DNA of 64,000 nucleotides from Cellulomonas chitinilytica (GTDB taxonomy: Bacteria; Actinomycetota; Actinomycetes; Actinomycetales; Cellulomonadaceae), in the NCBI RefSeq assembly GCF_016862675.1, contig NZ_BONK01000002.1, positions 248,001-312,000 on the forward strand. The letters are read 5' to 3'. Positions within the stretch are counted from its first letter, which is position 1; every line of letters begins with the position of its first letter. The notes beneath the pieces are model-generated. The model saw only the letters and a list, made by a program, of their open reading frames with translations. It made no database searches and was not told the origin of the DNA. Positions 1 to 10,746 of the stretch are shown here, one piece after another. The translations under genes and the position numbers were made by a program.

Positions 1-1446
1 GAGCCTCCCGACGGGGCGCAGCACGAGCAGCGGGGCGCCGAGCGCGGTGAGGGCGCCGCGCGCGACGACGGGCGCGACACCGAGGACGCCGAGCACGACC
101 GCGCACGCGCCGAGGCCGAGCATCCGGTCCGCGCCGTCCGCCTCCGGTCGCAGCAGCGCGCGGGAGATCGCGGCCGCCCCGACGAGGAGCAGCGTCGCCC
201 CGACGAGCGCCCGGCGCACGAGCGACCGCTCGGGCAGCGTGACCTCGTCGCGCAGGGCGTCGACCGGCGGGACGAGGGCCGCCCGCCGCGCCGGCACGGC
301 GGCGGCCGCGACGCTCACCAGCGTGCCGAGCAGCACCGAGACGACCACCGTGAACGCGTCGAGCGGCACCCGCCCGGTGAGGTCCATGCCGAACGACGCC
401 ATCACCCGGCGCAGCAGCACCACGAGGCCGAGCCCGCCGGCGACGCCGAGCACGGCACCGACGACGCCGACGAGGGCGGCCTGCAGCACGATCGACCCGA
501 ACACCTGCAGCGGGGAGGCACCGACGGCGCGCAGCAGCGCGAGCTCGCGCGTGCGCTGCCGGACCCACATGGCGAACGTGTTCGCGATGATGAACGCCCC
601 GACGAACAGCGACACGCCCGCGAACACCAGCAGGAACGTCGTGACGAACCCGAGCACCTCCTCGATGCTCTCGGTCGCCTCCGCGCGCATCTCGTCGCCG
701 GTGATCGCGACGGCGGGCGGCGCACCGGGAGTCGCGTCCTGGCGCAGCACGGGTCCGAGCCGGTCGGCGAGCTGCTGCTCGGTGACCCCCGGTTCGGCGT
801 TCACGGCGATCGACACGGCCGTCCCGTCCGGCGCGAACGCCGCCTCGGCCGTCGCTCGGTCGACGAACACCACGGTGGCACCGGCGAGCGCGGCACCGAT
901 CTCGGCCACGCCGACGACCCGCACGGGCCGCAGCTCACCACCGACGACGAGCGTGGTGTCGTCCCCGACGGCGAGGCCGGACGCGTCGAGCGTCGTCTGC
1001 TCGACCACGACCTCGCCGGGGCCGCGCGGCGGGTGGCCCGCGACGAGGCGCACCGCCCGGTCCCGCGAGTCGTAGGCGAACGCGAAGCTCGGCGCCTGGG
1101 TGCTCTGCACGGCCGTCCCGTCGGCGCCGACGAGCACGACGGGCCCCTGCAGGTCGGGCAGCGCGGCGGCGACACCGTCGACCTGCTCGATGGGCCCGAC
1201 CAGCGACAGCGGGACGCGGTTGTGCGTGCCGGCTCCCGGTCCCGCGGCCCCACCGGCGTCGTCGGCACCTCGCACGTACGCGTCGCCGAGCGTCGTCGTC
1301 GCGATGATGTCCGCGAACGTGGACCCGAGCATCGTGCGCAGGGCGAACGTGCCCGCGACGAACGCCACGCCGAGCGCCACCGCGAGCACGGAGAGGCAGA
1401 ACCGGACGAGGTGCGCCCGGATCGCCCGCACCGCGACGCGGTTCAC
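1..1446 (-). CDS. FtsX/MacB-type ABC transporter permease (3' end beyond window)
   Basis: Membrane subunit of a MacB/LolD-type ABC exporter, paired with the ATPase gene just upstream. The GTG start at 1446 overlaps the ATPase stop in a GTGA, so the two are translationally coupled. About 482 codons lie in the window and no stop is reached, so the C-terminus is missing. Residues 15-37 form a first membrane helix. Residues 40-260 are an extracytoplasmic domain of the MacB periplasmic-core type. Residues 266-294 form a second helix, followed by the FtsX-family motif ELALLRAVGAS near residue 301 and further helices. The family couples ATP hydrolysis to extraction or mechanotransmission across the envelope; the substrate cannot be read from the sequence. 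Confidence 0.9.
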   Translation of the reverse strand, partial: MNRVAVRAIRAHLVRFCLSVLAVALGVAFVAGTFALRTMLGSTFADIIATTTLGDAYVRGADDAGGAAGPGAGTHNRVPLSLVGPIEQVDGVAAALPDLQGPVVLVGADGTAVQSTQAPSFAFAYDSRDRAVRLVAGHPPRGPGEVVVEQTTLDASGLAVGDDTTLVVGGELRPVRVVGVAEIGAALAGATVVFVDRATAEAAFAPDGTAVSIAVNAEPGVTEQQLADRLGPVLRQDATPGAPPAVAITGDEMRAEATESIEEVLGFVTTFLLVFAGVSLFVGAFIIANTFAMWVRQRTRELALLRAVGASPLQVFGSIVLQAALVGVVGAVLGVAGGLGLVVLLRRVMASFGMDLTGRVPLDAFTVVVSVLLGTLVSVAAAAVPARRAALVPPVDALRDEVTLPERSLVRRALVGATLLLVGAAAISRALLRPEADGADRMLGLGACAVVLGVLGVAPVVARGALTALGAPLLVLRPVGRL

Positions 1447-2171
1447 CGTCCGGCCGCCCCGAGCTGCTCGAGCACGGTCGCCGGCGTGGGGTCCCGCAGC
1501 TCCCCGACGAGCCGGCCGTCGGCGAGGAACAGCACGCGGTGCGCGAACCCGGCGGACGTCGGGTCGTGGGTGACCATCACGACGGACTGGCCGAGCTCGT
1601 CGACGCTGCGGCGCAGGAAGCCGAGGACCTCCGCCGACGAGGCGGAGTCCAGGTTTCCGGTCGGCTCGTCCGCGAACACCACGGCGGGCCGGGCGATGAG
1701 GGCCCGCGCGCACGCGACCCGCTGCTGCTGCCCGCCGGACAGCTCGCTCGGCTTGTGGTCGAGCCGGTCACCGAGACCGAGCGTGCGGACGACGAGGTCG
1801 AGGTGCTGCCGGTCGACGGGCCGGCGCGCGATGTCGAGCGGGAGCGTGATGTTCTCCAGCGCCGTGAGCGTCGGCACGAGGTTGTACGACTGGAACACGA
1901 ACCCGACCCGGGTGCGCCGCAGGTGCGTGAGGCGCCGCTCGGACCACCGGCTGACCTCGGCGCCGTCGACCACGACCGAGCCGGACGTGGGCCGGTCGAG
2001 CCCGGCCAGGCAGTGCATGAACGTCGACTTGCCGGAGCCGGACGGCCCCATCACGGCGGTGAGCTCCCCACGGACGAGGTCGACGTCGATCCCGTCGAGC
2101 GCGCGCACGGCCGTGGGACCTTCCCCGTAGACCTTCACCAGGTCGTTCGCCGACGCGATCACGTCACTCAT
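1443..2171 (-). CDS. ABC transporter ATP-binding protein, LolD/MacB family
   Basis: A 242-residue nucleotide-binding subunit starting at the ATG at 2171 (MSDVIASANDLVKVYGEG). An open frame continues upstream to 2360 but has no family similarity. Walker A is GPSGSGKST (residues 42-50), the signature is LSGGQQQRVACARAL, and Walker B is VVFADEPTGNLDS; the PTGNLDS stretch is typical of the MacB/LolD branch. It drives the FtsX-like permease encoded immediately downstream with a 4-base overlap. The 191-base gap to the divergent helicase gene must hold both promoters; I see no clear operator there. Confidence 0.94.
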   Translation of the reverse strand: MSDVIASANDLVKVYGEGPTAVRALDGIDVDLVRGELTAVMGPSGSGKSTFMHCLAGLDRPTSGSVVVDGAEVSRWSERRLTHLRRTRVGFVFQSYNLVPTLTALENITLPLDIARRPVDRQHLDLVVRTLGLGDRLDHKPSELSGGQQQRVACARALIARPAVVFADEPTGNLDSASSAEVLGFLRRSVDELGQSVVMVTHDPTSAGFAHRVLFLADGRLVGELRDPTPATVLEQLGAAGR

Positions 2172-2362
2172 CCGACCCCCCAGCGGTGTGAGCTTCCTTG
2201 TGTCGATGGTGCCCCGTACAGGCCTCTCGCGCCGAGTGTGCGAGACTTGACCCACCTGAGGGCAGCGCGAGCTGCGCGCCCCGCGTCGTGGAGATCCCCC
2301 AGCACTCGTTCTGGTTGCTCTGGCGGCGGACCCCGACCGACTCTCCCCGAGAGGCTTCACCT

Positions 2363-3817
2363 GTGACTTCCTTCGCCGATCTCGGCGTGCCCGCTCCCCT
2401 CGTCTCCACGCTGGCGGACCAGGGCATCAGCGCTCCTTTCCCCATCCAGACCGCCACGCTCCCCGACTCGCTGGCCGGCCGTGACGTGCTCGGCCGCGGC
2501 CGCACGGGCTCCGGCAAGACCATCGCGTTCGCCCTGCCGCTCGTCGCCCGCCTCGCGGCCGAGCGTCGTGCCAAGGTCGCCCGTCGGCCGCGTGCCCTCG
2601 TCCTCGCCCCGACGCGTGAGCTCGCCTCGCAGATCGACGCGACCGTCGCCCCGCTCGCCAAGGCCATGGGCCTGAACACCACCGTCATCTTCGGCGGCGT
2701 CTCGCAGGGCAAGCAGACGTCCGCGCTCAACGGCGGCATCGACATCGTCATCGCCTGCCCGGGCCGCCTCGAGGACCTGCTCAACCAGAAGGCGCTCACG
2801 CTCGACGGCATCGAGGTCACGGTCCTCGACGAGGCCGACCACATGGCCGACCTCGGCTTCCTGCCGGGCGTCAAGCGGATCATGGACAAGACGCCGCGGG
2901 TCGGTCAGCGGATGCTGTTCTCCGCGACGCTCGACAACGGCGTGGACCAGCTCGTCAAGCGGTACCTGACCTCGCCCGTCGAGCACTCCGTCGACAGCGC
3001 GCAGTCGCCCGTCGCCGCGATGACGCACCACCTGTTCGAGGTGCGGGACGCCGAGACGAAGAAGGCGATCATCCACCACCTCGCGTCGGGCACCGGCCGT
3101 CGCGTGCTGTTCATGCGGACCAAGCACCAGGCCAAGAAGCTCGCCAAGCAGCTGACGGTCGACGGCATCCCCGCGGTCGACCTGCACGGCAACCTCGGCC
3201 AGGGTGCGCGCGAGCGCAACCTCGAGGCGTTCTCGTCGGGCGCCGTGAAGGTGCTCGTCGCGACCGACATCGCCGCCCGCGGGATCCACGTGGACGACGT
3301 CGAGCTCGTCGTGCACGTCGACCCGCCCGCCGAGCACAAGGCCTACCTGCACCGTTCGGGCCGCACCGCCCGCGCCGGCTCCGGCGGCGACGTGGTCACG
3401 CTCGTCCTGCCCGAGCAGCGCGGCGACGTCCGCGCGCTCACGCGGGCCGCGAAGATCACCGCGCAGCCGCAGCACGTCAACCCGGGCGACGCCGTGCTGA
3501 CCCGGCTCGTCCCGGACGTCGCGCCGCACGTACCGTACGTCGCCGCGCCCGTCCAGGCGCCGTCCGGCCGGTCGTCCGGCGGCGGTGGCCGGACCCGCTC
3601 CGGCGGTGGCGCCCGGCAGGGTGCGTCCACGTCGACATCGTCGAGCAGCCGTGCCGGCTCGCAGGGCCGTGCGCCGGGTCAGCAGTTCCGGACCGCTCCC
3701 GCCGCGACCGGCGGCTCCACCGACGGCGGCCCGTCCCGGCGCCGGCGCGGCGGCCGGGGTCGCGGGCGCGGCGGTGTCGGCGGCGGTGTCGGCGGGGCCC
3801 AGGGCCCGCGCGGCTGA
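2363..3817 (+). CDS. DEAD-box ATP-dependent RNA helicase
   Basis: A 484-residue RNA helicase with all the core motifs: Q motif (GISAPFPIQ, 21-29), motif I GRTGSGKT (46-53), Ia PTRELASQI, II DEAD (156-159), III SAT (187-189), and VI HRSGRTARAG. The last 110 residues are a basic Gly/Arg/Ser-rich tail, the usual RNA-tethering tail of actinobacterial RhlE/CshA-like helicases involved in ribosome assembly, mRNA decay or cold adaptation. The GTG at 2363 was chosen because GAGAGG lies 7 bases upstream and the conserved fold begins at residue 3; an ATG at 2198 would add 55 unrelated residues. A strong hairpin follows the stop. Confidence 0.93.
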   Translation: MTSFADLGVPAPLVSTLADQGISAPFPIQTATLPDSLAGRDVLGRGRTGSGKTIAFALPLVARLAAERRAKVARRPRALVLAPTRELASQIDATVAPLAKAMGLNTTVIFGGVSQGKQTSALNGGIDIVIACPGRLEDLLNQKALTLDGIEVTVLDEADHMADLGFLPGVKRIMDKTPRVGQRMLFSATLDNGVDQLVKRYLTSPVEHSVDSAQSPVAAMTHHLFEVRDAETKKAIIHHLASGTGRRVLFMRTKHQAKKLAKQLTVDGIPAVDLHGNLGQGARERNLEAFSSGAVKVLVATDIAARGIHVDDVELVVHVDPPAEHKAYLHRSGRTARAGSGGDVVTLVLPEQRGDVRALTRAAKITAQPQHVNPGDAVLTRLVPDVAPHVPYVAAPVQAPSGRSSGGGGRTRSGGGARQGASTSTSSSSRAGSQGRAPGQQFRTAPAATGGSTDGGPSRRRRGGRGRGRGGVGGGVGGAQGPRG

Positions 3818-3833
3818 ACCACCCGCACCTGAC

Positions 3834-3873
3834 GACGAGGGGACCGTGGCCGACCGGCTGCGGTCCCCTCGTC
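3834..3873 (+). terminator. Rho-independent-like terminator hairpin after the helicase gene
   Basis: A perfect 13-bp inverted repeat, GACGAGGGGACCG at 3834-3846 and CGGTCCCCTCGTC at 3861-3873, separated by 14 bases. The loop can pair further (GCCG with CGGC). It begins 17 bases after the helicase stop. There is no U-tract, which is common for terminators in high-GC actinobacteria. Confidence 0.8.
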
Positions 3874-3957
3874 GCGTCCCGGGCGTCGCACCCTGGCGCA
3901 TCCGCCGCGCCGGCCGCATGATGTGACGCAACAGCCCACCCGCCCCCGGGAGCGCCC

Positions 3958-4014
3958 ATGTCGACCGCTCTGACCTGCACCGCGACACCCGGCCCGGCCC
4001 TCCGATGGCCCTGA
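3958..4014 (+). CDS. Possible 18-residue leader peptide (upstream ORF)
   Basis: An ATG at 3958 preceded by GGGAG at a 6-base spacing opens an 18-codon frame (MSTALTCTATPGPALRWP) that stops at 4014, ten bases past the ATG of the sulfite-oxidase-like gene at 4005. That gene has no Shine-Dalgarno sequence of its own, so ribosomes ending on the leader may reinitiate on it. The peptide is unlike any family I know, and the frame could be fortuitous. It would act by translational coupling rather than through its product. Confidence 0.35.
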   Translation: MSTALTCTATPGPALRWP

Positions 4015-4607
4015 TCTCCCGCGGGTTCCGCGGCAAGCGCGAGGCGGACCCGCGGCTTCCTCCGGGCCAGTACCTGGAACGCGGCTTCCCGGTGCTCTCC
4101 GCGGGCCCGACCCCGCGCGCCGACCTGTCCACGTGGACGTTCTCGATCGGCGGCGCCGACGGGCCGCGCGCGACCTGGTCGTGGGCCGAGCTCACCGCGC
4201 TGCCCGCCGACGACGTCGTCAAGGACATCCACTGCGTCACGAAGTGGACGAAGCTCGACACGTCGTGGCGTGGGGTGTCGCTGGACCGCCTGCTCGACGC
4301 GGTCGTGGTCGCCGACGACGAGCAGTACGCGCTCGCGCACTGCGACGGCGGCTACACCACGAACGTCCCGCTCGCCGACCTGCGCGGCGGCCAGGCGTGG
4401 ATCGCCTACGAGTACGACGGCGCACCGCTCCCGCCGGAGCACGGCGGCCCCGCCCGGCTGCTGGTCCCGCACCTGTACTTCTGGAAGTCCGCGAAGTGGG
4501 TGCGCCGCATCGACCTCCTCACGGACGACGAGTGGGGCTTCTGGGAGAAGCTCGGCTACCACCAGTACGGGGACCCGTGGAAGGAGCAGCGGTATTGGGG
4601 GGACTGA
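4005..4607 (+). CDS. Sulfite-oxidase-like molybdopterin oxidoreductase
   Basis: A 200-residue protein made almost entirely of the oxidoreductase molybdopterin-binding domain of the sulfite oxidase/YedY (MsrP) fold. Cys77 in IHCVTKW is at the position of the Mo-coordinating cysteine. There is no Tat or Sec signal, so unlike MsrP it should act in the cytoplasm, and it lacks the dimerisation domain of true sulfite oxidases. The FAD reductase gene overlapping its 3' end is the likely electron partner. The physiological substrate is unknown. The start lacks a ribosome site and overlaps a small upstream frame. Confidence 0.9.
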   Translation: MALISRGFRGKREADPRLPPGQYLERGFPVLSAGPTPRADLSTWTFSIGGADGPRATWSWAELTALPADDVVKDIHCVTKWTKLDTSWRGVSLDRLLDAVVVADDEQYALAHCDGGYTTNVPLADLRGGQAWIAYEYDGAPLPPEHGGPARLLVPHLYFWKSAKWVRRIDLLTDDEWGFWEKLGYHQYGDPWKEQRYWGD

Positions 4608-5434
4608 CCGGTGACGCCCCGCTCGCGCCCGACGGCGCACCCGCCGTCGAGGACGACGCCGCCGACCTCACCGACGACACCCCGTACGCGCTGCCGTGGC
4701 GGGTCGGCACCGTCGTCGAGCGCCGCCGCGAGACGCCGACGGCCCTGACGCTCGTGCTCGACGTCCCGGGCTGGCGCGGCGCACTCGCCGGCCAGCACGT
4801 CGACGTGCGGCTGACGGCCGAGGACGGGTACTCGACGCAGCGGTCCTACTCGCTCGCGTCGTCCGGCACCATGGGCCTGCCGACGGGGATGCCCGACGAC
4901 GACCGCATCGCGCTCACCGTGCAGGTGGTGGACGACGGCGAGGTGTCCCCCTACCTGACCGAGGACGTCGTGGTCGGCGACCAGCTCGAGCTGCGCGGGC
5001 CCGTCGGCCACTGGTTCGTGTGGCACCCCACCGACCCGCATCCCGTGCAGCTCGTCGCCGGCGGGTCCGGCCTGGTGCCGCTCATGTCGATGGTCCGGAC
5101 CCGGGCGCGGGCCCGCAGCGTCGCACCGTTCCGGCTGCTCGTCTCCGCCCGCACGCCGACCGACGCGATCTACGACGACGAGCTCGCCGCCGCCGGTCCC
5201 GGGGTCGACGTGACCCGGGTGTGGACCCGGCGTGCCCCGGTGGGCTGGGACGGCCCGGTGGGGCGCGTCGACGCCGCGCGGCTCGAGGCGGCGTGCTTCC
5301 CGCCCGACGAGCGCGCCCACGTGTTCGTGTGCGGGCCGACCCCGTTCGTCGAGACCGTCGCCGACCTGCTCGTCGACCTGGGGCACGACCCCGACCGCAT
5401 CAAGACGGAACGGTTCGGACCGACCGGCCCCTGA
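4595..5434 (+). CDS. Ferredoxin-NADP reductase-like FAD-binding oxidoreductase
   Basis: A 279-residue flavoprotein. The FAD signature RSYS lies at residues 83-86 (RxYS type). The nucleotide-binding start VAGGSGLVPLMSM lies near 154-166, and VFVCGPTPFVE lies near the C-terminus. There is no 2Fe-2S domain, so it passes electrons between NAD(P)H and a partner protein. I chose the TTG at 4595 because AAGGAG is 8 bases upstream and no ATG or GTG is in frame before the conserved part. The gene starts inside the 3' end of the molybdopterin gene (13-base overlap), and the two probably form one redox unit. Confidence 0.87.
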   Translation: MGGLTGDAPLAPDGAPAVEDDAADLTDDTPYALPWRVGTVVERRRETPTALTLVLDVPGWRGALAGQHVDVRLTAEDGYSTQRSYSLASSGTMGLPTGMPDDDRIALTVQVVDDGEVSPYLTEDVVVGDQLELRGPVGHWFVWHPTDPHPVQLVAGGSGLVPLMSMVRTRARARSVAPFRLLVSARTPTDAIYDDELAAAGPGVDVTRVWTRRAPVGWDGPVGRVDAARLEAACFPPDERAHVFVCGPTPFVETVADLLVDLGHDPDRIKTERFGPTGP

Positions 5435-5474
5435 GACCGCGGCGGCCGGGCGCCCCTGTGCCAGACTCCGCCGC

Positions 5475-5960
5475 ATGGCCGCCCGCTACGCACCCGAGGA
5501 CCACCTGGCCGACCGGACTCTGCTCGTCGCCGCCGCCTACGTGGTGCTGCGCCGCGACGACGCCGTCCTGCTGCACCTGCGGCAGGGCACCGGCTACCGC
5601 GACGGCCACTGGGCCGTGCTCGCCGGGCACGTCGAGCCCGCGGAGTCCGTGCACGAGGCCGCCGTGCGGGAGGCCGCCGAGGAGGCGGGCATCGCGGTGG
5701 CGCCCGAGGACCTGCACCCGCTCACCGTGCTGCACCGGTTCGAGCGGCACGGACCCGCCGTGGAGCAGCGGGTCGACGTGTTCTTCGAGGTCAGGCGCTG
5801 GACGGGCGACCCGTCCGTCCGCGAGCAGGCCAAGGCCGCGGACATGCGCTGGTTCCCGCTCGACGACCTGCCGGACCCCGTCGTGCCGCACGAGCGCCTC
5901 GTGCTCGACGCCCTCGCGGCGGGCCGGGCGCTCCCCGCCGTCATCTCGCTGCCGACCTGA
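5475..5960 (+). CDS. Nudix hydrolase
   Basis: A 161-residue protein with a full Nudix box: G, five residues, E, seven residues, then REAAEEAGI, within residues 53-75. The Glu side chains of REAAEE bind the catalytic Mg2+ or Mn2+. Family members hydrolyse nucleoside diphosphates linked to another moiety (oxidised nucleotides, ADP-ribose, NADH or dinucleoside polyphosphates); which substrate applies here cannot be told. The gene lies 40 bases after the flavin reductase and is convergent with ppc. Confidence 0.9.
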   Translation: MAARYAPEDHLADRTLLVAAAYVVLRRDDAVLLHLRQGTGYRDGHWAVLAGHVEPAESVHEAAVREAAEEAGIAVAPEDLHPLTVLHRFERHGPAVEQRVDVFFEVRRWTGDPSVREQAKAADMRWFPLDDLPDPVVPHERLVLDALAAGRALPAVISLPT

Positions 5961-5988
5961 CGCGCGCCCTCGTCGGTCCGGGCGGACG

Positions 5989-8682
<2,694 letters not shown>

Positions 8683-8820
8683 GTTCGTTTCGGGAGGTCA
8701 CATGGTCCAGGCGATGGGCACCGTGACGAACGTCTCCCCGCGCCCTTGGCAGTGTCGGTGGCCGCCCGCAGGATGGGTGCGTCCGATGTGTCGAGCGACG
8801 TCGAGCAAGGAGGCCAGACC

Positions 8821-9243
8821 GTGACCACGCGTCTCAACCCGTACCTCGGGTTCCGCGACAACGCCAAGCAGGCCCTGGAGTTCTACCAGGGCGTCTTCGG
8901 TGGTGAGCTCAACCTGAGCTCGTTCGGGGACTTCCACGCGAGCGAGGACCCCGCCGAGGTCGACAAGATCATGCACGGCCAGCTCGAGACGCCCAGCGGC
9001 TACACGCTCATGGGCGCCGACACCCCGAACCAGATGCCGTACAACCCGGGCGACAACTACTCGGTCTCGCTGTCCGGCGACGACGAGGGCGAGCTGCGCG
9101 GGTACTGGGACAAGCTCGTCGACGGGGGCACCGTGACCGTGCCGCTCGAGAAGGCGCCCTGGGGCGACACGTTCGGCATGCTCACCGACAAGTTCGGGGT
9201 GGCGTGGCTCGTGAACATCGCGGGCGACCAGCCGACCGCCTGA
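8821..9243 (+). CDS. VOC/PhnB-like glyoxalase-fold protein
   Basis: A 140-residue member of the vicinal oxygen chelate superfamily, PhnB/3-demethylubiquinone-methyltransferase-like type. It opens with LNPYLGFRDNAKQALEFYQ and ends with the typical WGDTFGMLTDKFGVAWLVN. Such proteins bind a metal or small molecule in a paired beta-alpha-beta-beta-beta fold; functions range from drug binding to isomerisation and are not predictable here. The GTG at 8821 has an ideal AAGGAGG 7 bases upstream. A hairpin terminator follows. Confidence 0.9.
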   Translation: MTTRLNPYLGFRDNAKQALEFYQGVFGGELNLSSFGDFHASEDPAEVDKIMHGQLETPSGYTLMGADTPNQMPYNPGDNYSVSLSGDDEGELRGYWDKLVDGGTVTVPLEKAPWGDTFGMLTDKFGVAWLVNIAGDQPTA

Positions 9244-9267
9244 CGCGGCCCCCCCGGGACGGCCACC

Positions 9268-9300
9268 GGTGCCGGCGCGCTGCACGAGCGTGCCGGCACC
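9268..9300. terminator. Bidirectional hairpin terminator between VOC and subtilase genes
   Basis: A 9-bp perfect inverted repeat, GGTGCCGGC (9268-9276) and GCCGGCACC (9292-9300), lies between two convergent genes: the VOC stop is at 9243 and the subtilase stop at 9324. It could end transcription from both sides. There is no U-tract. Confidence 0.7.
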
Positions 9301-9323
9301 TGGCGGTCGGTCGGCCGCTCGTC

Positions 9324-10607
9324 TCAGAGCGGCAGGAAGGGCGGGAGGTACGGTCCGTCGTCCGGGCGGTCGAGCGGCTGGTTCTGGAGGGCGGGCCGGA
9401 GCTCGGCGTACGCGGCACGCGGCGAGATCTGCCTGGCCGACGCGCGAGCGGCGACCTCACCGCTGAGCACCGCCGCGGAGAACGACGTCCCTTCCCACCT
9501 CGCCCAGCCCTCGAAGTCCGCCGACGCGGCGCCGGGCGCGGTGCCGTGACCCGTGAAGTACGTGCTGGTGACGCCCTCGCCCGCGACGAGGACGTCGATC
9601 CACTCGGCGTCCTGCGGTGTGAACGGGGACAGCTTGAAGGTCCCGGCGCCGGACCCCGGCATCGCGGAGCCGACCGCGACCACGTCGTCCAGCGCCGCGG
9701 GCCAGGACGGGACGCGGTGCTCGTCGCCGAGGCCGAGCCTCGGGTCGCCGTGGTTGCCGGCGCACGCGATGACGAGGACGTCCTGCGGCAGGCGGTCGAC
9801 CGCCGTCGAGAGCGCCAGCGGCGGCTTGTTGTCAGCCGTGTAGCAGACGAGGGAGAGGTTGAGGATCTGGATCCCGGTCCTGCCGAGCTCCACGATCGCG
9901 GTCGCGACGTCCCAGGACTTCGCGTTCCCCTTGTCGTCGAGCACGCCGCGCACGCGGACGGTCGCGCCCGGGGCGCGGTCCAGGATGAGCCCGGCGACGA
10001 ACGTGGCGTGCCCGGCCGCGAACGGCAGGGCGTCCGTCGCCGCCGGGACGGCGAGCACGTCTCGCGGCGAGTTCCCGCGGTAGCCCCCCGCCAGGTCGGG
10101 GTGGGCGAACAGGGCGGTGTCCAGGATCCCGACCGACATGCCGTCCCCGGCCGTCCCGAGCCGCCAGGAGGCCGGGCGCTTCGCCCGGGTCGGCGGCTCG
10201 CCGCCGCCGTGCGACACCGACCCGCCGCCACCGCTCACGGAGCCGACGAGCCGGTTCTTGCCCAGGGTGGGCACCCAGCCGGCGTACCGACCCTCGAACG
10301 AGGCGCGCACGCTGGTCAGCACGTCGTCGTCGTTCGCCGCCAGGCCGTGCCGCCGCCGCTTCGCCCAGGCCTGGTAGCCCGGGTGGTCCGGCGGCACGGG
10401 CGGCAGCGAGGCGACCAGGTGGTCGGCGTCCCGCGGTGCGAGCTGGAGCAGCGCGAGCCCCAGGTCGACGCTCGTGCGCTCGTCCGGCACCTCGCACCGC
10501 ACCTCGTGCCGCGCCAGGAGGCGCTGGACCAGACGGAGGTGCTCGAGCGCGACGATGGCCTCGATCGGGTCGTTCTCGGTCCCTGGTCCGTCGTGCGACA
10601 CGTCCAT
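9324..10607 (-). CDS. Cytoplasmic S8 (subtilisin-like) serine protease of the CHAT locus
   Basis: A 427-residue protein with an intact subtilase catalytic set: Asp163 (GILDTALFAHPDL), His200 (GHATFVAGLI), oxyanion Asn285 (CAGNHGDP) and Ser375 (GTSFSAAV). The first 140 residues form a separate N-terminal region not seen in secreted subtilases. There is no signal peptide, cleavable propeptide or membrane helix, so the enzyme should act inside the cell. It starts at the ATG at 10607, divergent from the CHAT gene with a 139-base shared promoter region. The context suggests it acts in a proteolytic cascade with the CHAT protease, possibly activated by it or cleaving the neighbouring regulator; that is inference. 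Confidence 0.92.
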   Translation of the reverse strand: MDVSHDGPGTENDPIEAIVALEHLRLVQRLLARHEVRCEVPDERTSVDLGLALLQLAPRDADHLVASLPPVPPDHPGYQAWAKRRRHGLAANDDDVLTSVRASFEGRYAGWVPTLGKNRLVGSVSGGGGSVSHGGGEPPTRAKRPASWRLGTAGDGMSVGILDTALFAHPDLAGGYRGNSPRDVLAVPAATDALPFAAGHATFVAGLILDRAPGATVRVRGVLDDKGNAKSWDVATAIVELGRTGIQILNLSLVCYTADNKPPLALSTAVDRLPQDVLVIACAGNHGDPRLGLGDEHRVPSWPAALDDVVAVGSAMPGSGAGTFKLSPFTPQDAEWIDVLVAGEGVTSTYFTGHGTAPGAASADFEGWARWEGTSFSAAVLSGEVAARASARQISPRAAYAELRPALQNQPLDRPDDGPYLPPFLPL

Positions 10608-10746
10608 CGTGACCCCCCCGGCAGCGCTGCCCTTGTCGGCCACTATCGCAGCCACTCATACCGGGACGAAAGGGATATCTCGTTTGTCGTTGACGGCCGG
10701 ACCGGGACTCGCGACGCTCGAAGGAGCGACGGACGAAGGGGGTGCC

